Source: Pseudalkalibacillus berkeleyi (GTDB lineage Bacteria; Bacillota; Bacilli; Bacillales; Fictibacillaceae). From it: a DNA stretch of 64,000 nucleotides. Shown piece by piece: positions 15,840 to 23,404 of the stretch (position 1 is the stretch's first letter; each line of letters starts with the position of its first letter). The position numbers were made by a program, and so were the translations under genes. The DNA lies in the NCBI RefSeq assembly GCF_021608225.1, contig NZ_JAKIJS010000001.1:2232001-2296000 (forward strand), given 5' to 3'. The notes under the pieces are model-generated. The model did no database searches, was not told the origin of the DNA, and saw nothing but the letters and a program-made list of their open reading frames with translations.

Positions 15840-16979
15840 TTATACAACGCTCGGTTCTATTATTAACTCGTTCTTCTCAAATCGTCTGAAATGTAAGGGT
15901 GAAATATCGATTGTGCTTTCATGTCCAAGTATGAGTTCTGCCATGCCTTTTCCGATAGCGGGAGCCATCATGAAGCCATGTCCACTCATTCCAACAGCTT
16001 GAAAGTATCCTAGGAGTCCGTCCACATCCCCTAAAATAGCTTGGTGGTCTGGGGTAGCGTCATAACGGCCATCCACATGGCTTCTAAACTCCAAGTTTGC
16101 TAACTTCGGGAAAAGTTCTATCCCAACTTCGGCCGCTCTTAACAGATAAGAATAGGTGTCATAGGGATAGTGTTGATCAGAACCGAGATAGCTTAAACAA
16201 ATGGTCCCATCAGTCAGTTGTTTGGCTGCAAACCCTCGTTCAAAGGATACGAGCAGTGGTTCAAGTACACGTTCCTCAAGTCTGTTCGTGTATAAGATTC
16301 TTCTCGTTTCTTCTACAATGGGAAGTTCAACTCCTACTAAACTTGCAATCTCCTTTGCTCCAAGTCCAGCTGCATTTACGAGTTGATCACAAACGATTCG
16401 TCCTCTCTTTTGAGTTTGTACACCTGTTATACGGTCTCCTTGATAATCGATACTTGTCACTTGATCGTTTATAAATCGAACACCTTGTCGCTTAGCAGCA
16501 TGAGCGAAACTGTTCGTTACGTGATACGCATCGTCTACAAAACCATCTGTTGGACAAAATGATGCACCGAAAACTGATTCTGTATTTAATCCAGGTATGA
16601 TACCCCTAGCCTCTTTAGCTGTTAACATTTGAGTTGGAATACCACAGTTTATTTGTAAATTTCGTTGAACTTCATACTTTTTTAAAGCCTCTTCACTGTG
16701 AAAAGTATATAAGTATCCTACTTCACGAAATTTGATCTCGTATTCTGGCTCAAGCATTTCATTAATGTTTTTAAAGAATCCAACTGAAGCTTTCGCCATA
16801 TCACAATTGATTCTTGTTCCCCATTGCTGTCTAACGCCACCTGGGCATATGCCGGTAACACCAGAAGCAACTCCACCTTTGTCAATTACAATAACGTCTT
16901 GCAGTCCTCCCTTTGCTAGATGATAGGCAATTGAACAACCAATTATTCCAGCACCTATAATGATGACATCTGCTTTCAT
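15840..16979 (-). CDS. FAD-dependent amine/amino-acid oxidase (SoxB/DAO family)
   Basis: 379-aa DAO-family flavoenzyme. The Rossmann dinucleotide motif IIGAGIIGCSIAYHLA lies at residues 5-20, GVTGICPGGVRQQW near 41, and the C-terminal GYFQAVGMSGHGFMMAPAIGKG is the sarcosine oxidase beta-like FAD site. The family oxidises N-methylated or cyclic amino acids such as sarcosine or proline. The start overlaps the upstream creatinase-N gene by 4 bp. With the M24 peptidase and DUF3830 it suggests breakdown of a peptide-like or N-substituted amino acid; the substrate is not known. Confidence 0.85.
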   Translation of the reverse strand: MKADVIIIGAGIIGCSIAYHLAKGGLQDVIVIDKGGVASGVTGICPGGVRQQWGTRINCDMAKASVGFFKNINEMLEPEYEIKFREVGYLYTFHSEEALKKYEVQRNLQINCGIPTQMLTAKEARGIIPGLNTESVFGASFCPTDGFVDDAYHVTNSFAHAAKRQGVRFINDQVTSIDYQGDRITGVQTQKRGRIVCDQLVNAAGLGAKEIASLVGVELPIVEETRRILYTNRLEERVLEPLLVSFERGFAAKQLTDGTICLSYLGSDQHYPYDTYSYLLRAAEVGIELFPKLANLEFRSHVDGRYDATPDHQAILGDVDGLLGYFQAVGMSGHGFMMAPAIGKGMAELILGHESTIDISPLHFRRFEKNELIIEPSVV

Positions 16980-17446
16980 AAAGCTGTTTCCTGCTCGGAA
17001 AGTTGCAATCGTAATAAAACATTTTCAGAGGAAACAAACTCCCCCTTGTATATGGGTATTAGCATTTCCTGAAGCCACCGAAAACGTCCGACTGTTAGAC
17101 CGTCAGCAATCGGATGTTCTTCAGAATAATTAACTGCAATTTTTGTTGGGTTCAATTCCGCAATCGTTCCCTTCAGTACCTCTTCCAAGTCCCCTTGATA
17201 GGTTCTTACATCATCAAATAAGTTACACTCCCGAATATCTTGAGCATCTATCGTACTACAAATTACTAGTTTTTCACCTTTTCTTGTGATAAGAAAGGCA
17301 CCAGGACCAACCGTTTCAACCCCAGTAACATAGGTTAAGCTTGGATCACTTCCTTCACTGGTGAAAATTAGCCATAAATCAATATGTTCCTTCTTTAACA
17401 GTTCAACTGCTTTGCTTAGATTTTTCTTTTGAAGTTCATACATCAT
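16976..17446 (-). CDS. Stand-alone creatinase-N domain protein
   Basis: 156 aa that match only the N-terminal (creatinase/prolidase N) domain of M24 peptidases: DLWLIFTSEGSDPSLTYVTG, GAFLITRKGEK and NYSEEHPIADGLTVGRF. There is no M24 catalytic domain and the frame closes normally. It is clearly homologous to the N-domain of the next gene upstream (DTWLVLTRDGYDPSLPFV), so it looks like a partial duplication kept as a separate gene. It overlaps both neighbours by 4 bp. In M24 enzymes this domain mediates dimer contacts at the active site, so pairing with the full-length protein is possible (inference). Confidence 0.8.
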   Translation of the reverse strand: MMYELQKKNLSKAVELLKKEHIDLWLIFTSEGSDPSLTYVTGVETVGPGAFLITRKGEKLVICSTIDAQDIRECNLFDDVRTYQGDLEEVLKGTIAELNPTKIAVNYSEEHPIADGLTVGRFRWLQEMLIPIYKGEFVSSENVLLRLQLSEQETAL

Positions 17447-18606
17447 CTTTGATTCACCACCGGATAAGGAATTTTCACCAATTCAAGTTGCCGTTTACTT
17501 AACACGACAGGTTCGTTATTTGTTACAAGGACATTTTCCTCAATTAACATACAAGGTAATCCGTCATCCTGAATAACAGTCGGTTCAATGGCGTAAATTT
17601 CGCCTGGTTGTATGACACCTTCTACTTGAGGACGAGGCGGCATCTTTCTTGGACCAAGAATTGTCCCTCCATCGTGTGTGGCTCGTCCGACTTGATGACC
17701 GACGGAATGCCGAATGGTCGGGTACCCTTTTGATTCAATGACAGTCCTTCCAACAGCATCGACTTCATATCCTTTTTTTCCAGCGGTTAAAGTATTAATG
17801 GAAGCTGTGATTGCTTCTATGGCCGCATTGAAAGCTCTTTCAACATCTGGCGGTGGTGTCGTTTCATCTTCTTTCATAAAATAACAAGTCCGCGCAATAT
17901 CTGAGACGTAACCCTCTTGAGACCGTAAACTAAAATCAATGATTACAATATCTCCTGGTTCAACGATATGATCTCCTGGCTTTCTATGGGCAAGACCGCA
18001 TCGTACAATACAAACAAGTGGTAAATCATGGGGTGCTCCTAAGCCATTGGTCACACCTCTCTTTTCCATTCCTTCGACAAACAGTTGACCAATCTCTTTC
18101 TCAGACATACCCACGCTCATTTGTCTAAAGGCTTCATCAAATATATCAGTTGTATGTTTAATTGCTGTTTTCACAGCTTGAATTTCTGTAGATGATTTAA
18201 CGCTACGTAATTGGTGAAGGATCGGTTCACTTGATACTTCAATTTCACTTAAACGAGTAGGATGAATCACTTTTTCCAGCCATTTATACAACCCTAATGA
18301 CATCCCATCATAGAGATGATCGTACTTGGAAACATTAAGCGCCAATACCTTTGGATTCAATAAGTTGAAGACGTCGAGAAAAGCCTCCTCCAAATGGTTA
18401 GAATACGTAACAATCTTAGAGTATGGTAGACTCGTTTCCAAACTTCCGACGTCCTTTTCAGATATGAGTGCAATATGCTCCCCACTCTTATGTATGAATA
18501 AAGCGGTTGTATGAGTAGTTTCCATATCTAAAACGAATGGAAGACTAGGATCATAACCATCTCTCGTCAGAACAAGCCAAGTATCAATTTGATTACTGTC
18601 CATCAA
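17443..18606 (-). CDS. M24 family metallopeptidase (Xaa-Pro dipeptidase-like)
   Basis: Creatinase-N domain (about 1-130) plus pita-bread M24 domain (about 140-385). All five metal ligands are visible: Asp in VIIDFSL, Asp in YVSDIART, His in SVGHQVG, Glu in AIEPTV and Glu in IEENVLVT, so it is an active-type dinuclear peptidase rather than a metal-free creatinase. Homology to the neighbour shows the N-terminus starts about 12-18 codons before the TTG at 18606, yet no ATG/GTG/TTG exists there. AGGGGG at 18674-18669 is ideally placed for an ATC codon at 18660. First gene of a four-gene operon. Confidence 0.85.
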   Translation of the reverse strand: MMDSNQIDTWLVLTRDGYDPSLPFVLDMETTHTTALFIHKSGEHIALISEKDVGSLETSLPYSKIVTYSNHLEEAFLDVFNLLNPKVLALNVSKYDHLYDGMSLGLYKWLEKVIHPTRLSEIEVSSEPILHQLRSVKSSTEIQAVKTAIKHTTDIFDEAFRQMSVGMSEKEIGQLFVEGMEKRGVTNGLGAPHDLPLVCIVRCGLAHRKPGDHIVEPGDIVIIDFSLRSQEGYVSDIARTCYFMKEDETTPPPDVERAFNAAIEAITASINTLTAGKKGYEVDAVGRTVIESKGYPTIRHSVGHQVGRATHDGGTILGPRKMPPRPQVEGVIQPGEIYAIEPTVIQDDGLPCMLIEENVLVTNNEPVVLSKRQLELVKIPYPVVNQR

Positions 18607-18748
18607 CTTAACTGCTGCTGCTAATTTTTCTTTGACAATCTTTGTTTGTATTGAATCGATATAAACCGCCCCCTTAAACTTAGATACTTATACCATTATA
18701 TCTAATTTTCAGAAAACTTAATAATTGAAACACTTAACCGTCAAAAAA

Positions 18749-18768
18749 GAACGCCAACTTTGGCGTTC
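18749..18768 (-). terminator. Terminator of the VOC/QueA/SDR operon
   Basis: GAACGCCAA / TTGGCGTTC perfect 9-bp stem with T6 on the minus strand. Confidence 0.85.
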
Positions 18769-18776
18769 TCTTCCAT

Positions 18777-19118
18777 CTATAATTGAATTAATTCAATGAT
18801 CTCTCTATTGGGTCCTGCTATAAACACCGTTTTCCAGCCATTTTCAAACGTATAAGGTCCTTCTGAAATTTCTAAATCGTGATGCTCCCGCAAAAATTCG
18901 TCTAAATTTTTTATTTCAAAGGCGATATGCTTATTTGAAGTGAGCTTTAAGCTCTCTTCCACTAACGCGAGCTCTACTCGAAATGACTGCAATTTCAAAA
19001 ACACGAGACGCTCTCCAAGTAGCTCCATTTCTGACTCAACATTAAACCCTAGCTTTTTATAAAATTGAATGGATTGTTCAAGCTGATTCGTTTCAATTCC
19101 GAAATGATGAACGTTCAT
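18777..19118 (-). CDS. VOC (glyoxalase/bleomycin resistance) protein
   Basis: 113-aa single VOC module pair: HHFGIETNQLEQSIQFYKKLGF at the N-terminus and NREIIELIQL at the C-terminus, with His4 and Glu110 in the metal-ligand positions. Substrates range from methylglyoxal adducts to antibiotics and cannot be told here. The start overlaps the QueA-like gene by 26 bp; it is last in the SDR / QueA-like / VOC operon. Confidence 0.75.
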   Translation of the reverse strand: MNVHHFGIETNQLEQSIQFYKKLGFNVESEMELLGERLVFLKLQSFRVELALVEESLKLTSNKHIAFEIKNLDEFLREHHDLEISEGPYTFENGWKTVFIAGPNREIIELIQL

Positions 19119-20178
19119 GTTGATCCCTCGCTATAATCAGGTTTATATCCCCAAATTCATGCCAGAGATACTTTGTTCTAATCGCTTCTGAGTATGCTTG
19201 TCGGATCAATTCTGGAGATACAAAAGCGGATAACATATCTAGATGACTCGCTTTCGGTTCATGGAATCCTGTTAACAAACCATCTACTACCTTTAATGAG
19301 TAATTTTCATCAATATGAAGATTTGTCCAACCTCTTTTGGCTACTGAAATACCTTCAGAATCGACTGCTGATTCTAATGCTCGAACAACGGTCGTTCCGA
19401 TGGCAATAATTTTTCCGCCAGCTTGCTTGGTTTGCCGTATTTTTTCAATTGTGTCTGAAGGAACCTCATATTCTTCCAAACTATCACTTGGACCAACCTG
19501 CCACTGATCACTTCCGTAGTAACTTAAACCAGTATGGAGCGTAATGTTTGCAAGCTGGACGCCAGCTTTTTTCAAGCGAATTAACAACTCCCAAGTAAAT
19601 GCTCTCCCAGCTGATACCATCTCAACAGAACCAGGTACGGTTCCATATACCGTTTGATACTGCTCGAGTCCCCACTTTTCATCAATATACTCATATCGAA
19701 TCGGCTCCCCTAACTTATAGAGCTCGTTGTATAATGCGTTACCTTTAAGTGAAAACCAGATGGTGGTGAGCGGTTGATCTTTCTTACTAGAACGTATGAA
19801 AGCCTTTAAATTGGGAGAGAAGATCATTTCATCTCCTTGTTGAACATTCACATCAATTAATAGAACTCTCCAAACGGAGTTACTTTTTCTTTGTCCGAGA
19901 CGAACTTCAACATCCTCTGCAACCAGCTTCCCACACCTTTTCAACTTTACTTTAAAAGAAGCTGGCAACGTCCTACTCACATTCATGACGAGTAAATCAC
20001 CAGGGTGCACATATTGCCCAAGTCGCGGGAATTGATCATGTGTAGTGTCTCCACTCTTTGAATCTAGTATCATCAATTTTACGTCGTCTCTCCGTAACCC
20101 TTTTGTTTCAGGTGGTCCTGTAGCATTTAAATCAATGGGTAAATCAAAATCGATTGGATGTTTAGCAGCTAATGCCAT
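19093..20178 (-). CDS. QueA-like SAM:tRNA ribosyltransferase-isomerase paralogue
   Basis: About 361 aa, slightly longer than housekeeping QueA. QueA-family features are DFDLP near the N-terminus, DLLVMNVSRTLPASF, GTVPGSVEMVSAGRAFTWELL, ITLHTGLSYYG and the C-terminal FHEPKASHLDMLSAF. QueA makes epoxyqueuosine in tRNA from preQ1-tRNA and SAM. This copy is divergent (PGSVEMVSAGRAFT replaces the usual EKGSVAAPTAGLHFT) and sits between an SDR and a VOC gene rather than with tgt, so a different role is possible. GAGGTGA sets the ATG at 20178; a GTG nine bases upstream overlaps the SDR stop. Confidence 0.75.
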   Translation of the reverse strand: MALAAKHPIDFDLPIDLNATGPPETKGLRRDDVKLMILDSKSGDTTHDQFPRLGQYVHPGDLLVMNVSRTLPASFKVKLKRCGKLVAEDVEVRLGQRKSNSVWRVLLIDVNVQQGDEMIFSPNLKAFIRSSKKDQPLTTIWFSLKGNALYNELYKLGEPIRYEYIDEKWGLEQYQTVYGTVPGSVEMVSAGRAFTWELLIRLKKAGVQLANITLHTGLSYYGSDQWQVGPSDSLEEYEVPSDTIEKIRQTKQAGGKIIAIGTTVVRALESAVDSEGISVAKRGWTNLHIDENYSLKVVDGLLTGFHEPKASHLDMLSAFVSPELIRQAYSEAIRTKYLWHEFGDINLIIARDQHERSSFRN

Positions 20179-20183
20179 GCCCG

Positions 20184-20906
20184 TCACCTCTTCTCTAGGA
20201 CAAAGCCTTGTGCTTCAATCCGTTGTCCATTTTCTTTTGTATCATCGGACGCTAAATATAAGAAGACATCCGTTAAATCTTCAGGCTCTGCTAATTCATA
20301 ATCACAATCTGGAACAGCGAGCTCATGCATTTCAGTATTCATTTCTCCAGGATCAACCATATTCATTCGTACCCCTGTATCAGAAAGTTCATCTGCCCAA
20401 ATACCTGTTACACCCTCAAGCGCAAATTTTGAAACCCCGTACGCTCCCCATCCAGCGTACCCAACATTCCCTGCCTCTGATGTCACATTGATAATCGAGC
20501 CTTTATCTCGTTGCAACATACCGGGTAATACTCGCTTCGTCATTTGGAATGGACCGCTAGCATTCACTCGTAATACGTCTGAAAAAGCTTCGCTCGGATA
20601 GTCTACCAAGTGTGGCATCGGGCTTGGCCCTAGTTTTGAAGCGTTATTGACTAACACATCAATTTTTCCAAAATAGGATTCTGCTAGAGAAACAAATCTT
20701 TCAATATCACTTTGATCAGATGCATCAGCAGTTACTGCAAGTACATCTGCTCCCAGAGCTTCCAGTTCTTTTGCAACCTCTTGTAGTTTCACTTCGCCTC
20801 GAGCACATATGGCAAGGTTAGCACCTTTTTTCGCAAAAGCTCGTGCCACCGATCTCCCTAATCCTTTTGATGCGCCTGTTATCATCACAACTTGCTTTTC
20901 GTTCAT
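20184..20906 (-). CDS. Short-chain dehydrogenase/reductase
   Basis: 240-aa classical SDR. TGASKGLGRSVARAF near 9-23 binds NAD(P); VNNAS near 87, catalytic Ser in INVTSEAG near 138 and YGVSK near 151-155. AAGGAG points to the ATG at 20906 (a TTG lies directly after the RBS). It is the first gene of an operon with the QueA-like and VOC genes, so it may act on the same compound. Confidence 0.83.
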   Translation of the reverse strand: MNEKQVVMITGASKGLGRSVARAFAKKGANLAICARGEVKLQEVAKELEALGADVLAVTADASDQSDIERFVSLAESYFGKIDVLVNNASKLGPSPMPHLVDYPSEAFSDVLRVNASGPFQMTKRVLPGMLQRDKGSIINVTSEAGNVGYAGWGAYGVSKFALEGVTGIWADELSDTGVRMNMVDPGEMNTEMHELAVPDCDYELAEPEDLTDVFLYLASDDTKENGQRIEAQGFVLEKR

Positions 20907-21085
20907 ATGAAACAACTCCTTTAATTTTCTCTTTTGTATACTCTTATTTTATTTAAAACAGAGTCATTTCTCGTCAGAACGGAGGTTGAACTTTACATAC
21001 GAAATAGGAAGTACAACCGCTCTAAGACCGTCCTAAGACTATAGGAGTAGTAGTTTATGTTAAATGAATGCTAGACAAAAAAATG

Positions 21086-21118
21086 AAGGAGGTCCGCTGT
21101 CGTCAGCGGCCTCCTTCA
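21086..21118 (-). terminator. Terminator after amino-acid oxidase
   Basis: GAAGGAGG...CCTCCTTC with inner CCGCTG/CAGCGG pairing, followed by T7 on the minus strand. The hairpin overlaps the gene's last codons. Confidence 0.9.
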
Positions 21119-22236
21119 TTCTTTTCCAATGCACCTGTTACATGATAGTCATTGAGATCCAGCTCAATAGCTTGGCCAAGTGCCAGTTTGGCTAACTGCT
21201 CACCTAAATATGGTCCACTCGTTAGCCCTGATGCTCCTAACCCATTTGCGATGAGTAACCCTTCTACTTCAGGGACTGTACCGATAATTGGCAAGAATCC
21301 TGGCGTGAAAGGTCTGAATCCGACTTTCGTTTCTAGCAATGTGCTTTCGGACAAACCAGGAGCAACTCCAATTGCTTTATGTAAGATTTCATGAATCCCA
21401 CCAGCCGTCACCCGGTAATCAAAACCGACGTCATCATCATGGGTCGCACCGACGACAACTCTCCCCCCATCAAAACCGAGCAGATACTGGTTGTTCGGAG
21501 GCATGACGACCGGCCAATTACTCGTATCCTCATCAGGAATTTCTAGATGGATGATTTGAGCCCGTTGTGAAGAAAGATGATAGGTATACCCTAATGGCTC
21601 AAGGAGCTCTTTGGACCAGGCACCTGTCGTCAGCATGACTTGATCTGCATTGTAACGCTCACCGTTCATCTCAATACCTGTTATGCGTTGTCCTTCATAC
21701 ACTAGAACCGCGTCACCCTTACACACTTTCGCTCCATTTTTTTCAGCCGCATTCATAAGTGCATTTCGTAACGCACGACCGTTTACTCTCGCAGCTCCAC
21801 TAATATGAACAGAAGAAAACGCCTCTGATAATGGAGGAAACAACGCTTTCGTCTCAGATGGAGATAAACGAGTAATTTCACCGATTTCTGGAGCATCCTC
21901 CCTACGTTTCAAGGCACGATCGATCATCTTTTCTAACTTCTTTTCATCTGTATGGAGGCTAATCGCACCTACTTTACGGTATCCTGTATTCACTTCCCCA
22001 TCCTCTTCAAGCTGGTCGATGAGAGTAGGATAGTATTTAGCTCCACCTTTCACAAGACGGTACCAAGCTTTATTCCGCCGCTGAGAAATCCATGGACAGA
22101 CAATACCAGCAGCAGCTTCTGTCGCTTGCCCTTGATCAAACCGATCAACAAGCATGACGTCTGCTCCTGCTTTCGCTAAATGATAAGCAGTGGAAGCACC
22201 AAGAATACCTGCACCAACTACGATATATTTCTTCAC
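21103..22236 (-). CDS. FAD-dependent oxidoreductase (D-amino acid dehydrogenase-like)
   Basis: 377-aa DAO-family enzyme. FAD motif IVVGAGILGASTAYHLAKAG near 5-24, GQATEAAAGIVCPWISQRR near 38, and C-terminal GLLIANGLGASGLTSGPYLGE for flavin binding. The GIVCPW region resembles D-amino acid dehydrogenase/glycine oxidase-like proteins of Bacillales. The GTG at 22236 is chosen for its spacing to AAAGGTG; a second GTG lies nine bases upstream. It is transcribed alone, between two operons. Confidence 0.83.
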   Translation of the reverse strand: MKKYIVVGAGILGASTAYHLAKAGADVMLVDRFDQGQATEAAAGIVCPWISQRRNKAWYRLVKGGAKYYPTLIDQLEEDGEVNTGYRKVGAISLHTDEKKLEKMIDRALKRREDAPEIGEITRLSPSETKALFPPLSEAFSSVHISGAARVNGRALRNALMNAAEKNGAKVCKGDAVLVYEGQRITGIEMNGERYNADQVMLTTGAWSKELLEPLGYTYHLSSQRAQIIHLEIPDEDTSNWPVVMPPNNQYLLGFDGGRVVVGATHDDDVGFDYRVTAGGIHEILHKAIGVAPGLSESTLLETKVGFRPFTPGFLPIIGTVPEVEGLLIANGLGASGLTSGPYLGEQLAKLALGQAIELDLNDYHVTGALEKNEGGR

Positions 22237-22363
22237 GTAAAACACCTTTTCCTAATTGATCTTATCTAATAAGCCATTCTACCTCACAGATCTCCCAAAC
22301 ACAATTTGTCACGGTACGAAAAAATCCGTCACTGCTTTATTAATACATCAGAGTTTTTAAATG

Positions 22364-22397
22364 AGAGTGCCATAATCCAATAAGATTTTGGCACTCT
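22364..22397 (+). terminator. Terminator-like hairpin on the plus strand
   Basis: AGAGTGCCA / TGGCACTCT 9-bp stem followed by TTTTT on the plus strand. The flanking genes are both on the minus strand, so no plus-strand gene explains it. Confidence 0.5.
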
Positions 22398-22441
22398 TTT
22401 TAATATGATCAACGGATTTATAGAACCAGCAATCACTGAGT

Positions 22442-23404
22442 TCAACTCGTTTCCTTCAACTGATAATATTGTTCTTGGTATATCTTTTTCTTTGACCAAA
22501 AGGTAGCGAGTATTGGTCCGGAGATGTTATGCCACACTGCTGCAATGACGTTTGGTAGCGCAGCTAATGGACCAAAGTGTGCAGCTGCAAGTGCTACACC
22601 TAGACCTGAGTTTTGCATACCTACTTCGATAGAAATCGCTCTCCGCTTACTTTCTTCTAAGTTCATGAGTAGTGCTACAAAATAGCCAAGACCTAAGCCA
22701 ATCAAATTATGAAGCATGACGGCCGAGAAAATAAGTACACCTGAGGTTGTGATGCTTTCGACGTTAGCTGAAACAACAGCGGCTACAATCACCATAATCG
22801 CAACGACAGAAATTAACGGTACGACCGAAGTACTTCTTTCAACAGTAGTTGGGAAGATCTTTCTAATGAACACACCGAGCATAATCGGTATGATAATAAT
22901 TTGAATAATTGAGATGAACATTGCCACTGGGTCAATTGGAAGCCATTGCCCAGCAAGTCCCAATAAAATGAGCGGCGTTAAAATAGGCGCAAGCATCGTT
23001 GAGAGTGAAGTCATTGCAACAGATAATGCGAGATTCCCTTTTGCTAGATAGACCATCACATTCGAGGCTGTTCCTCCTGGTACAGATCCAAGTAAAACCA
23101 ATCCGGCTGCTAATTCTGTGGGTAAGCCTAGCAAATAAGCTATGCTTAAAGCCACTAAAGGCATGATGACGTATTGAGTCGTTACACCTATGATGACAGG
23201 CACTGGCTTCTTCGCAATGAGTTTGAAATCCACTGGTGTCAACGTAAGTCCCATCCCAAACATGACAACACCTAGTAATATCGCAATATAGCTACCTAGA
23301 CCTATGAAAGGATCTGGTATGAAAAAAGCAACCGCTGCAACACCTATCACCCAAACTGCAAAATATTTTCCAGCTATTATACTGATATTTTCAAGTAATT
23401 TCAT
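22442..23404 (-). CDS. Bile acid:sodium symporter family transporter (BASS)
   Basis: 320 aa, hydrophobic throughout, with about nine to ten predicted helices. BASS motifs are GVVMFGMGLTLTPVDF near 45, LVLLGSVPGGTASNVMVYLAKGN near 105-127 and EVGMQNSGLGVALAAAHF near 262-279, the last two being the crossover regions that bind sodium and substrate. Family members import pyruvate, pantoate, bile acids or keto acids. Its start overlaps the stop of the GlcD-like gene, so transport of that enzyme's hydroxy or keto acid is likely (inference). Confidence 0.85.
   Translation of the reverse strand: MKLLENISIIAGKYFAVWVIGVAAVAFFIPDPFIGLGSYIAILLGVVMFGMGLTLTPVDFKLIAKKPVPVIIGVTTQYVIMPLVALSIAYLLGLPTELAAGLVLLGSVPGGTASNVMVYLAKGNLALSVAMTSLSTMLAPILTPLILLGLAGQWLPIDPVAMFISIIQIIIIPIMLGVFIRKIFPTTVERSTSVVPLISVVAIMVIVAAVVSANVESITTSGVLIFSAVMLHNLIGLGLGYFVALLMNLEESKRRAISIEVGMQNSGLGVALAAAHFGPLAALPNVIAAVWHNISGPILATFWSKKKIYQEQYYQLKETS

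Noticed and set aside
17443-18606. M24 protein as a creatinase
   Set aside because: All five metal ligands are present, whereas true creatinases lack a metal centre.
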